NCBI GenBank assembly: GCA_035771165.1
Contig: JAWNZC010000421.1
Span: 1,994,001 to 2,058,000 of the forward strand
Direction: 5' to 3'
From: Paragorgia papillata
Lineage: Eukaryota; Cnidaria; Anthozoa; Scleralcyonacea; Coralliidae
Length of the DNA stretch: 64,000 nt
Shown here: positions 10,851 through 21,260 of the stretch, piece after piece
Numbering within the stretch: the stretch's first letter is position 1
Layout: every line of letters begins with the position of its first letter
The notes under the pieces: model-generated
The model's database searches: none
What the model was told of the DNA's origin: nothing
Seen by the model: only the letters and a program-made list of their open reading frames with translations
Program-made: the position numbers and the translations under genes

Positions 10851-13004
10851 GTGAATTATGATTGGTTTGCTTACAAATTCGTTATCTTGCATGTTACGGA
10901 AGAAGGAAGGAAGGAAGTGGTTATGGATGGAGGAACAAACGAACGGACAACACGAATTTAATAAAAAAAATAACAAGTTTGATGTGGTGACAAATTTGAA
11001 AAATTGTCTTGAAAAATCTATTTATCATGATAAAAGGCAATACTAGAATGTTCCTAAGATAAACACTCAGTTGTCCTTCAGAAAACATGTGAATGAAAAA
11101 TATTGAATGCAAATGAGTTTGAATCCCTTTTGTTGAGAAAAGCTATATCTGGTACGTTATAGGCCAGAGACCTTCCTGGTCGGGGCAATCAGATTACTTT
11201 TTCTCGAAAGCAATGCATGGTTTGACCTCATTTGAAATCTATCTTCTTGGTTTTGAGAACTATTATTAATACTAGTTTTCGGAACGAATTAACCCTTTTC
11301 TTGGCAATTCTCCAAGAGGTTTCCACTTGAGGAGTAAAATCGTCTGGCAATATAGAGCATGGTTATATTAGACAGACTGGTAAATTATATAAAATACATA
11401 AGTCACAAAATTGCAACCGTGCCAACAAAAGGTTCGGATTAAGTAAATATTAAAGTGGAACATTGGTTTTAATAGTAACCAGGTTTTGTAAACATGTTAT
11501 AATTGCAGCCTTTGACAGTTCCGCTTCAATTTTCTACACATCTGGTTTCAAAATGTTCAAATATTGAGGTTAGAGCTTGTTTTGTGTGGGCCTTCTTTAT
11601 TAGCTTTCCCCTTCCTGTACGAAGGTTCTTTCTGGCGAATGCCAGATTTATTTACTATGGGGAGGTCTTCCGGACGAGAATGAGCTAACCTATATTCTTG
11701 CCTGAGCCAGCTAAAAACGGATCTTTTAATTATTTTATCCTGTCTAACGTCAGTGATTATTTTACTTTGCCTAACACCAGATCATTTTACTCGTCAAAGG
11801 AAGAACCTTCATCTATCCCAGACAACAACAGATTAACAACTTCTAAACTCATTCTTGCTTGGACCGGATAAAAACAGTCCGTTTGTTGTTCTACTCTGTC
11901 TAACATCAGATTATTGTACTTGTCAAAGGGAGAATTAAGACAAGGAGCCTTGGCGGCTGTTAACTATGCTTTAACTTACGCTAAAGATACTGTAGTTTTG
12001 CACTTTATTCTGGATAACGCGTGCACGTCGCGAACTTAATGTAAGAAACTTGATTTGTATCTCGTTTTGGCCCAGGATTGCTTTTTAGTATAGAGCTAGC
12101 TACGACTGAATTTCTAGGTTTGTTCCTCATTTTGAATACATAGTAAGGAAATAACCGAAATATAATAAGCTAGGAGGCCAGACCTCACATTAGAAGATAG
12201 GAATGCACAGCTAATATAGTTGGTGGATGTGGCTTGTCCTTAGGAACAAAACATTTAAGCGAAATTTTCGGAAAGTAGACAAATACCAGTAGTTATAGCG
12301 TTTGAAACGAGAAAGACAAGTGATATGTCGAGATAATATTATACCACAGGTAATGAGATGTGGAGCTGATGTGAATCAAAGGGCAAATCACTTAATTATT
12401 TTAAAAAAATTTAAGAAAATCTTGAAAAATCATCCAAAAATCCAGATGAGAAAGTCCAAACATTCCGGAAAAAATTCTTCAAAATCCAAAAGCTGCTGAT
12501 CTGAGAATTCATGAATGATCTTAAAAATCCATTGCAATCTTCGGAAATAATATAATAAACCGTTAACCCTATAAGCCTTTGGTAAATCACGGTTAATAGA
12601 AATCCTTGGAAATAATCGTAAATCCATATTAAATTATTTTCATAAAAAAATTCGGAAACCCCCCAAAGAATCTGAAAATCCAATTGGAAAAGCCAGTAGT
12701 TTTGACAGTAAAAAAAAAAAACGCGTTCACCTTTCAGGGAGTGGTTTGGATTGATATAATGAGACGACAAGCGAGAAAATGCAAACCAAATACCACATGA
12801 GAACAATGGAGAATAGGCCGTCGTGAGAAAATGTGAGAACCATGTGAAAAGCAGTATAGTAATAGAAAGTGTCAAGTAGAGCTGGTGGTCCAAGCTAGAG
12901 GATTGATATATTATTTAAGATTATATTGCGAAGTGTTGAAATGTGTCATAATATGATCGAACAAGATTTTGGTAGGAGGAGGAGCTATAAGTGTGCGTAT
13001 GTAG
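10851..13004. other. Intergenic, no confident gene
   Basis: Contains diverged copies of the 'taacgccagac' repeat (11630-11960). A 160-codon minus-strand frame (12411-12893) is rich in Phe/Leu/Ile/Tyr, crosses an A-run, and has no recognisable domain; I treat it as chance. Confidence 0.35.
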
Positions 13005-13305
13005 TATGCCTTCAATCAACGAACGGGCTATTAGGGGACAGTAATATAATAATGATAAACTTGATTCACTCATGTGAAGCATCACACTAAAGGTGCTAGT
13101 TTGACTAAGTAAAAATGTGTTATGATATTAGTAGCTGCCGTTTAGCACGCCTTCCTTTTGAGGAGAGGGGCTAAACATTGCTTGTTCTTAGGCCGTCACG
13201 AACAGGCCATTAGGGACAGCAATAATAATGTTAAACTTAATTTACTCACATAAAGCATCACGATAAAGGTGCTATTGTAGCACGCCTTCCTTTTTGGGGA
13301 GAGGG

Positions 13306-13723
13306 CAATCTCGTTCCCAGAGCCCACGTTCCCCACCCGGGAAACGAGAGACTCTAGGATAATCCGTTTCAAATCACAGGATTCTTGTTATTCCGGTTGA
13401 GGCACGCATGCGTAAATATCCGAGCGGAATCTGGATAGTATGCTCTCCTTGTTTGACTTTTCCCCAAACAAGTCAATGGGGTTGCTGGCGAAGCTCGAAT
13501 TACAGCATCTACACACATACGGCGAAGATATCGATCGCGGCAACGTCTTCACTGGAGTCTTGTCGTCCGACATCTTTGTTATTTTGGTTTTATTAATTCT
13601 ACTTCCGGTCACTTCAGACCAACTCATGCTCACTATTCAGCCAATAACGTAACGATTTGAAACGGATTATCCCAGAGTCTCTCGTTTTCCGGATGGGGAA
13701 CGTGGGCTCTGGGAACGAGATTG
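13306..13723. mobile_element. Mutator-like non-autonomous element, copy 1, with 9-bp target-site duplication
   Basis: Terminal inverted repeats of about 60 bp start CAATCTCGTTCCCAGAGCCC and are matched at the right end. They are flanked by the exact 9-bp direct repeat GGGAGAGGG (13297-13305 and 13724-13732). A 9-bp duplication with long terminal repeats and captured host sequence fits the Mutator/MULE pattern. The interior is the reverse orientation of copy 2 at 23585 and carries a coding-like fragment. Confidence 0.88.
13388..13573 (-). pseudogene. Captured coding fragment inside the Mutator-like element (61 codons)
   Basis: A complete frame from ATG (13571-13573) to TAA. It begins MSDDKTPVK and contains CRCCNSSF, then IDLFGEKSNKESILSRFRSD. 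The cysteine cluster followed by an LFGEK...IL...F stretch recalls the start of a ZAD-like zinc-binding domain, but the second cysteine pair is not present, so I do not assign a family. The same fragment exists in copy 2, frameshifted by a deletion. It is most likely a host exon captured by the transposon, possibly intact enough to be translated here. Confidence 0.5.
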
Positions 13724-14060
13724 GGGAGAGGGGCTATAGCGTGCTTGTTCTTAGGCCGTCACGAACTGGCTATTAGGAAACAATAACATAAGTAATAATA
13801 ATGATAAACTTGATTCACTCGCATAAAGCATCACGATAAAGGTGCTAGTTTGACTAAATAAAAATTTAAAGCCAGCGTAGCACGCGTTTCGTTTTGGGGA
13901 AGGAGGGGTTGTTTGAGAGGGGCTAGATTGCTTGTTCTTAATAGGCCGTCACAAACCAGCTATTAGGGGGCAATAATAATATAAATAATGACAATGATAA
14001 ACTTGATTTACCCACATAAAGCATACATCACACTAAATGGGCTAATTTTAAATGAAAATT

Positions 14061-14899
14061 TTAAAGCAAAAAATAAATATACGACATTAGCACATTAAAA
14101 AATATCTTTCTAATTCTTTCTTGCATGTCTGAATTGATCTTCAGTATTTTAATCCAGACAATGTTTTTCATCTCTTGGGAGGCCCTTGGGATGCGTTAAA
14201 GCGAATAAAAAAATACACGGCTATTCTAAAACAACAAGCGCAAATTATGAAAAGATTTAAAAAAAAAAAGAAATTAGGGGGAAATGCGTCACTGCATCGA
14301 TTTTAAGAACTTTTGTGTGGGAAAAAAACTCGAATACGTACATTCTCAGACTTCATTTTAATAACTTAATCTTCTTAATTTTAATGGAAATATCTACTTT
14401 TAGTAAGTATTAGATTCTTATCTCTCTTGAGAACTTAGCTCGCTATCCCTTCTTTATTGTTAACTGATTCCATATAAATCTTAAGCGCCGCAGAAATTTC
14501 TCATGATCCGTTTGTGTGGTGAGAATTTGTATGCACATTTTCACCTAAAACTTGTATAAGGTTTGGACGATAAGTCTTTTTAATTTAGAACGGTATCCCT
14601 GTGTGGAATAAGTTATGCAAGACAATCGTAGGCTATATGAGTCACGATTTAGAGGAAAATGCTATTTTTAGAGTGTATTGTTTATTGTATGGCTTGTTTG
14701 TCTGTTTATTTGTTTTTTAGCCTGTTAACAGACTGTCTAATTTGCGAGGTTGGCTTTGAGACGAAGGACGACAATTGTTTTTGTGCCTGTGTTATCTCAA
14801 AAACTATTGAGCCGATTTTTATGTAACTTTGTGGAAGAGTTGATGAGACCAAGGACTAATCTATTAAATTTTGGTTAAATTTGGTTCCTTCCTACCTTT
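14061..14899. other. AT-rich intergenic DNA, nothing recognised
   Basis: No coding region seen. The stretch near 14790-14830 (ctcaaaaactattgagccg) looks like dispersed-repeat sequence but cannot be assigned. Confidence 0.35.
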
Positions 14900-14980
14900 T
14901 CATCCATCCTGTCCATTCATCTATCCATCCTTCTTTCCCTTCCCTCCTTCTTTCTTTCCTTCCCTCCCTCTTTCCCTCCC
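14900..14980. repeat. CCTTCC/CTTT pyrimidine simple repeat
   Basis: A run of cctt, ccct and cttt units immediately left of, and partly forming, the target site of the next element. Confidence 0.8.
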
Positions 14981-14986
14981 TTCAAC

Positions 14987-15278
14987 TACCCTGCGAGCAG
15001 AGCCTTCTTTTCCTTATTTCGTCGCTGAGAGAGAGGAAGAAAAGAAAGCTCTGCTGTATTCGTGTGTTTGGCTTCGTCCAAGATTTAGGACGAAGTAACC
15101 CGTTTAACCGGTTTTTGTTTTGTTTTGTTTACTGCTCTGCTTTGAACTTGGTTCGTGTAACCAAGCAACTGACATACATGCGCAATGGAAACCAGTCACG
15201 AATACGGCAGAGCCTTGTTTTCTTCCTCTCTCGCTCTCAGCGAAGAAATAAGGAAAAGAAGGCTCTGCTCGCAGGGTA
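14987..15278. mobile_element. Mutator-like MITE, 292 bp, with perfect 9-bp target-site duplication
   Basis: Inverted termini start TACCCTGCGAGCAGAGCC and extend for roughly 75-80 bp with few mismatches. They are flanked on both sides by the exact direct repeat CCCTTCAAC (14978-14986 and 15279-15287). There is no coding capacity of its own. Within each arm a second small inverted pair (cagagcc...ggctctg-like) lets the arm fold on itself. The 9-bp duplication places it with the Mutator-like elements, although its termini differ from the 13306/23585 family. Confidence 0.88.
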
Positions 15279-15397
15279 CCCTTCAACCCTCCATCGAGCC
15301 TTCCTTCCGCTAGATCAATGTAAACAAGTCTGAGATCCATGAAAATTAGCGAGTCTGAATAAGTTTGAATGCTTTTCCAAATCGGACCTGGTTTTGT

Positions 15398-15837
15398 ATG
15401 ATATAGCATCTCAAACAAATCAGTATTTTAAGAGAAAATCAAGATGAAAGTTTGCTTAATTTATGTAATTTCTTCCTCCGATATCCAAACCACCGACATG
15501 GTACTGATTTCCTTTGTGTTTTCTTCATGAATTATTAATGAGTTTGAGATATATAATTCTATGTCCATCAGTATTCTTTCTGACGTCAATAAGTTTTATC
15601 AGATCACCAGATACAAAACCATTCACATGGTACCTTTGTGTTTTCCTCATGAATTATTAATGAGTTTTTAACAGTATTTCTCAAACTCATTAATACTTCA
15701 TAAGATAAAAACGAAGGAAATTGGTACCGAGACCGAAATTTGGATGTGCAATCAAACACTTGCATAAATTAAGCCAACTTTTACCTCAAATTTCTCTAAA
15801 AATACTGATTCACTTGAGAAGCTATATCATACACTCG
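15398..15837. repeat. Foldback element with ~150-bp imperfect arms
   Basis: The left arm (about 15398-15560: 'gatatagcatctc', 'atcagtatttt', 'gcttaatttatg', 'acatggtactgatttcctt', 'attattaatgagtttgag') is matched in reverse by 15678-15837. Part of the left arm is duplicated at about 15620-15672. An additional small inverted pair (gtttgatctgatatca / tgatatcagattaaac) follows at 15845-15945. Confidence 0.7.
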
Positions 15838-15949
15838 AAAGTTTGCGTTTGATCTGATATCAAAACGCCTCGAAGTTGGTTCAAAAATCTCGGCTTCGCC
15901 TTTGTTTTTGAACACACTTCTCGATGATTGATATCAGATTAAACACTGC

Positions 15950-17937
15950 CAGTCTTGCTTCAAACTTCTGAATAGTTTACTTCTGAATAGTTTGCCTCGT
16001 TAATTGGGCTAAAATAGTTCGTATCGTCACAAAATACGATTATCAGCGCGAAATATTCGATTGCATCTAATCGGATATCATTTTGGTCAGTCCGACAGGA
16101 AAGACTTAATTTAGCACTTCCAGCAATCGGGAACATGCATTTTAATTAATATAAAAGATAAAAATACCTAACGTATAAGGAAATACTCGCGGGTGTTAAC
16201 GACATGGGTAGCAGTGAATGAACCGTCTAGTCATAATTATAGTACCGCACCGCACGAGTGTTGCGACAACAGCCATGAGATTTCGTGCTGTTATGTTAGA
16301 GTAGCGATTAAGAGATCCTAGACTTTGATAAAGTGGCGTGTTCGGACAGAGAAAGCAATGGTTATACCTCATAAGTATACACTAATCTCCCAGGAGGTCT
16401 CGTGTACTTTAAATCATGTTTAAATCATCACTAACTTACATAATGAGAGTATATCATAAGTTACAACTGAGTCGGAACATACTTGCTGTAACATGCCCCG
16501 ACAAGACAGCCGTGTGATAACAAAATACATGTACTATAGTACATCTTTTATGCACGCGTTGACACACTAGCTAATTTCCCGAGATCTGCGCTTCACGCCT
16601 TACCCGGAGGGTAGCATCATCAAAATTGTCTGGCGCTCGCCAGAATAAAATGCGCAAAATATTTCAACATGAAGGCGCCAAGAGAAGTTTATGAATGCGC
16701 TTTCTGCATTTATTAGGAAGAGCCGCCAAACTATGAGATTTTGCTGTGGTGTAGAGTATATGCACTACTTTCAATAGACGTCCTGAATTTTGGGAAGCTA
16801 TACGCGCAAATGGTATAGCGTTAGGGCTAGAGTATAAAACAGCAAAAGTATATATCGTCAGACGGGAACCGAACGACTCAACAGCACTTGCGGTTATCTG
16901 ACCCAGGCAATCCCGCTATATAACTACAAATTTCAGAGTTTCCCAAATCGTAGCTCGAGCTGGGCTGGCTCGGGGTTCCCCATTTGACAAGTAAAATCGT
17001 CTAACGTCGGACAGAGTGACAAAAAATATAGGGGTCGTTTTATTGGCCGGCCCCCCGCTTGACCATTGTTTTTCGTAGAGTTACTTCTGTTGCTTGTTAC
17101 TTTGCGTATTTTTTGTCAATTTTGCGCGTTTAAACATGGGAAGTCTCTTCTGGGCTTGGTTGTATTTTCTTGAATCCAGAATTTTAGGCCTTCGCCTGTC
17201 GGCTGTTCCATTTATACGTAACCTAAAGCTCGATTTACATACTATAAAGGACGCCTTCTCCGAGACGTGTCTGCTCTAAGACTACGCTAAATAAAGTATT
17301 CTGCGGTTATAACTAGAATAAATATAAAAATATACTATATATATACAGACGGGAAAGTGTTAACGCTTTATAAAACAGCGGACGAGGCAGGCAATAATAA
17401 TCTCGGATTCGGTTATATCTCAAATCTCGCGCTTTTCTGAACGCCATTTCTCTAGCCTAGGATTTAAAAAATACAACACCTTAATGCTATACCCTTGCTG
17501 TGTCTAAAATCTCGCTTTCTCAAATTCATTCTCTTTGGTTGTTCGAGGTTCTATACTAAGTACTGTACATTGTACTGTATATTTACCTGATGAAATGAAG
17601 ACTATAGCGATGTCCTTTGCGTATATGTCAATAGAAGGCAACTTTACCCTGGCTATTGATGATGGTATATATATAACCTCGAGACATTCCTGAACTGAAG
17701 AACCATTTGTTAAGTTAACTGATGTGTATAAAATGGCATCGTCACTTAGCCAAAGCCAGCGTATATATGTTTTGCTTCCTTCACTACGATTGAGAAAGAT
17801 AATGTAATTTAAGCCTTCGTAATTGAGCCTTTGACATATACTCGTGGACAAACGTTATTCACATCTTTAGGTGTTGACAAATATCTTCACGATCTTTGAT
17901 GCTATCCTAAAGCTATATGTTCAGGTCTAGAAAAAGC
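15950..17937. other. Intergenic, nothing firmly recognised
   Basis: No gene seen. It includes another diverged 'cgtctaacgtcgg' repeat near 16995. The small frames here have no recognisable motifs. Confidence 0.35.
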
Positions 17938-18110
17938 TTAAAGGTGGTGAACTGCATATATTTTATAACTTATATCGATAACGAAGTACATTTTAAGTCG
18001 AGGCCCTTTATCACAGTAAATTGTTAATATCCAGTACATGCGTTGATATTACGTCGAAACTTAAACGTTAGTATTTCGTTTTTAAAATCTCGGTACTTCA
18101 CTTCAATTTT
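17938..18110. mobile_element. MITE family 1, copy D, degenerate
   Basis: The diverged order 'aaaggtggtgaactgc', 'gataacgaagtac', 'gaggccctttatcacag', 'cgtcgaaac', 'cgttagtatttcg', 'ctcggtacttcactt' follows copies B and C but is much mutated, so it is an older insertion. Confidence 0.6.
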
Positions 18111-18624
18111 ATCCGTACAAACGTCTGCTATATATGCCTACATATTCGTACTTTAATTGCTAAATTGGGTATAGTCACGTCAGTTTTAATGGTGTGAGTC
18201 ACAAAAGTTAGCTTCAGAGAGTCAACGCATAACGCAAGCCTATAAACTGGGCGGTAGACGTGGTAAGGGTTGTTACTGGTTAGGGTTTATTCACCTATAT
18301 ATAATACCCCTTTGTAGCGTACGAATTGCTAGATTATTTGAGTACAGTATATTAAACTGTGACAACTTCTTTTCTTTTGAGCAAGCTATTACATTTTATT
18401 TGATTTGTAAACCCAACTGGATGGACAGTTCGCTGGGCAGTATCAGGAAATGGAATGCTTTACATGGTCATCTGTTTTCGTTCAAGTTCGCAGTAATAAC
18501 TCATGTTATAATCGAATTGTAGACACCTCTGGGGCTATAAAAATAATTATCTTGTAGTGTATCAGATAGAAAGAAACATTCAAAAGCAATATATAGATTA
18601 GCTTTATACTCCAAATTGAGAGTG

Positions 18625-19140
18625 TAAAAAAAGTAGAGTGCTGCGTATAAGGCAGTGTTTTAGTATAGAGCAAAGTGAAAACATGGTAAAATGCTGAGAA
18701 TAGTTTAGCCTGCGAACCCAGACGTATTTTTCTGCCCTCGCAGAAAAAGACGTCTAGAGCTGCGTTCGCAGGCTAAAGCCCTAATCAAACGAGAACGCAA
18801 GTCATCGCAAGTTGGCAGTGAGAATTTCTGTGGCGGTCGTCGAACTCCCCAAATTAACAAAAATTTTTTAAACAAGTTTTAACTTTGTCACGGTACATGA
18901 TATTTTCAGGAAACTATTCAGAGCGGCTGGCTGAGATAGCGTGACTGCCGTGACTTGCGATGACTTGCGTTCTCGTTTGATTAGGGCTTAAGAATAGTAG
19001 TTTGATAACGAAATACTGACGTTTTTAGTGGAGCCGTTTATCAGAGTAAAATTCGAAAGGCTCCCCTCGAAACGTCAGTATATCGTTATCAAAATTATAA
19101 TCTCGGCAGTTTGCCACCTTTCACTTTGCTATATTCTAAA
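18625..19140. mobile_element. MITE family 1, copy C, interrupted by a nested insertion
   Basis: Begins 'aaaagtagagtgctgcg', contains 'caaagtgaaaacatggtaaa', then the insertion at 18705-18990. It continues with 'gataacgaaatactgacg', 'gtttatcagagtaaaa', 'cgaaacgtcagtat', 'ctcggcagtttgccacc' and 'tttcactttgct'. Removing the insertion restores the family order. Confidence 0.82.
18705..18990. mobile_element. Nested MITE with 8-bp target-site duplication, inside MITE family 1
   Basis: Flanked by the exact 8-bp direct repeat AGAATAGT (18697-18704 and 18991-18998), a duplication size typical of hAT- or P-type insertions. It contains a perfect ~37-bp inverted pair (18776-18812 and 18953-18989; AAGCCCTAATCAAACGAGAA at the left). 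Its left edge carries a separate hairpin, 18706-18775, with ends TAGCCTGCGAAC / GTTCGCAGGCTA, itself a small foldback, giving three layers of structure. No coding capacity. Confidence 0.85.
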
Positions 19141-19930
19141 CCGAACGACCTGAACACAGTAAATAAATGTAACAAGTGGAAATTGTTTAAGAATGAAAGG
19201 CGAACTAGAGTCTGGGACAGGAGGAAATCATATTTTTTTCAACTTCTAAAACTGTAGCTTTTTCCTTTCCCTGATAATTTATGACCATTTATACGCATGA
19301 TAACGACAAGAGGATGAAAAATTTAAAAAATGTGATGGGGAACTTGTGAAATTCAAGAACAAAGCAAAACATTGCATTATATATAGTCATTAATCTTCGT
19401 TAGTCCAAACCTTCAAAAACGAATAATCTTAAGAGTGGTGTATACGTATATTTGTAGCGTCTTTTGGGGCCGTAGTGAAGAGACTTTCTTCTCTGATTCT
19501 GGAACAACTTTATTGACAAACGAGATTGAATAGCTGAACGTTACAAACGTCTCCTCTAGCTACATCGCACCTTCGATTCTCACATCTCGGTCACTCAGTC
19601 TCACCACTCTCGCTTCTAACCTAATTCGAGTTGCTGTGTTTATATATCTTACATTTCAGCGACAGTCAGCTTGGTTACAGAACAAACTGCATGGTTATTC
19701 ACCAATACCTTCTTTACCAAATACGGTATACAAACATTATCTACATCAATGTACTACGTAAAACTAATGATCTGGAAACCTACTTACAAGAATGCGGATA
19801 CAAACCCACGCTAGAGATTAAACATCTTAACGCCTCAGTAAAGTTAAATTATAACAATCGCTACATATACATGTAATGCATACGTGTTTGAATGGGGAAG
19901 ACGTTTGGTACACTCAAACAGTACACTTTA
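19141..19930. other. Intergenic, nothing recognised
   Basis: No coding region that I can support; the short frame at 19631-19876 has no recognisable motif. Confidence 0.35.
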
Positions 19931-19939
19931 GAATTATCA

Positions 19940-20015
19940 GTTCTGAGCCCCAGCTAGGGATCGAACCTGCAACCTTCTAACGACTGATCTAAGCATTGAG
20001 CCTTGCACTGAAGCT
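19940..20015 (-). repeat. tRNA-derived SINE head (pol III A and B boxes)
   Basis: Read on the minus strand, this has an A-box-like GGCTCAATGCTTAGA and a perfect B box GGTTCGATCCC (19957-19967), followed by 'tagctggggctc'. The spacing fits a tRNA, but the cloverleaf stems do not pair well, so it is a SINE head rather than a working tRNA gene. A diverged second copy lies at 20530-20660 in the same orientation. Confidence 0.6.
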
Positions 20016-20070
20016 CGATTGCAAATACATAGTCATTCTTCTAAACGGTATAGTGTTTGTATATAAGATG

Positions 20071-20468
20071 TACACACGCAAAAACGCACACTCTGTGTCA
20101 GACCTGATGCAGAATGATGTCAGATCTGTTCAGAAAAATGTAACGACCCTTGATATAGCCTGTTGCAGTATCAGCTATGATACACCTATGATATCATATC
20201 TGTATCATATTCATACCTGCAGCTACAACAGACTGTTCAGAACAGATTCTGTCAAACTGTATCAGCCTGACACGGTCAGTACTGTATATAACAGACTGAA
20301 CAGGTATGTTATCAACGGAGCTGTCGCAGTCTGTTAGAAATTCTAACTAAATGTTGATACATCAGCGCTGGTACATTCTGTAGCTGTCAGGCTGTATCAA
20401 GGGTCGCTACATTTCTCTGAACAGATCTGATATCAGAGCTGATCAGACTGTGCGTTTTTAGGTGTGTA
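20071..20468. mobile_element. MITE with ~70-bp terminal inverted repeats
   Basis: Left end TACACACGCAAAAACGCACA, right end tgtgcgtttttaggtgtgta. Inner arms include gatctgttcagaaaaatgta / tacatttctctgaacagatc. The interior is rich in short 'ctgt(a)tcag' / 'ctgaacag' motifs in both orientations. It separates the two SINE-like segments. Confidence 0.75.
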
Positions 20469-20529
20469 TTTGAAGTGATGTTGAGAGTGGTATACATATC
20501 CTGTGCGAGTTGAAACACCCAGAACTATT

Positions 20530-20665
20530 TCTGAGCCCCAGACAGGCCAATAGAACGTTCTATAATGGCTGTTTTGAGCATTGCCATTGAGCTGCATGAG
20601 GCTCGGGTGGATAGCTAAGGTTGCAAATTCATGGTCGCACAGTCCACTTGTGCTTCTAAGCGGTA
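20530..20665 (-). repeat. Second, diverged SINE-like segment
   Basis: Shares with 19940-20065 the ordered blocks 'gagccccag', 'gcattg..attgagc', 'ttgcaaattcatggtc' and 'cttctaagcggtatag'. The B box is destroyed. It is in the same orientation as the first copy. Confidence 0.45.
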
Positions 20666-20671
20666 TAGAGG

Positions 20672-20801
20672 CGAGGGGCAAATCACTCCTGAAAAAGTGT
20701 ACGTGATAAAAAAATCAGTGATTTTTTTTCCATGATGTTTTGATTTTTCTCGTGATTTTTTCATGATTTCTTTGTGATTTAAATCAGTGATTTGCCCCTC
20801 G
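20672..20801. mobile_element. Small MITE, 130 bp, inserted in the SINE-like segment
   Basis: Perfect 16-bp inverted ends CGAGGGGCAAATCACT / AGTGATTTGCCCCTCG. The interior is made of repeated (g)tgattttt units. The flanks ggtatagagg / ggtagagg suggest an imperfect 8-10 bp target duplication. Confidence 0.75.
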
Positions 20802-20950
20802 GGTAGAGGTTTGCATATGAATACAGGAATTGAACTAATCGAGTCAATCATTTGAATCAGAATAGCGTGAGACAAATAAATATTATTATAAGTAATAACA
20901 TGACTTGCGGCCCTCGGACTTTCACAAACCTTCCCTCGGCTGCGGGAAAT

Positions 20951-21260
20951 TCATGGTATTAGTTTGTAATATGATCGCCGAGGAAAACTTTGAGAATCTT
21001 ACCAACAGGAAATTTACACGGTTGATCAGAGAAGTCTAAGAGAATGTAATTTTCCCATGCATGTTGATGAGGGAAAATATATGCAAGCGGGAAATTTAGA
21101 AGAAGACAAAGGATTTATTTGTCTTCTAATTTTCCCTCATCAACATGCACGGGAAAATTAGAAGACAAAGGATAAATTTCCCTCTTGCATGAGCGATGAG
21201 GGAAATACGAGGACTACATTCCCTTGGAGAACTAAAGAATCCGAGGCGATCATGGTATTA
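20951..21260. mobile_element. Nested inverted repeats flanked by an 11-bp direct repeat
   Basis: The 11-bp TCATGGTATTA flanks the structure (20951-20961 and 21250-21260). Outer arms atgatcgccgagg / ccgaggcgatcat are imperfect. Inside lie 32-bp near-perfect arms (about 21049-21080 and 21129-21160) around 'gaagacaaaggatttatttgtcttc'. Probably one MITE inside another; the exact borders are ambiguous. Confidence 0.6.

Larger units (their letters stand above)
13005..14060. repeat. Tandem repeat (~170-200 bp unit, four copies) split by a Mutator-like element
   Basis: Each unit has 'ttgttctta(at)aggccgtcac(g/a)aac', 'ctattagg..acaataat', 'cataaagcatcac..taaaggtgcta' and 'agcacgc.ttcc.tttt..ggagagggg'. 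Copies start near 13010, 13180, 13745 and 13930. The element at 13306-13723 sits in the 'gggagaggg' part of one unit. Confidence 0.8.

Noticed and set aside
12411..12893. 160-codon minus-strand frame as a membrane protein gene
   Set aside because: Hydrophobic composition follows from AT-rich sequence. There is no recognisable domain and no splice or promoter context.
14871..15418. Frames on both strands at 14.9-15.4 kb as coding
   Set aside because: They are composed of the pyrimidine microsatellite and the Mutator-like MITE arms; the two strands mirror each other because of the inverted repeat.
19940..20015. Functional tRNA gene on the minus strand
   Set aside because: A and B boxes are present, but the acceptor and anticodon stems do not pair convincingly and a diverged sister copy lies nearby; a SINE head is a better explanation.
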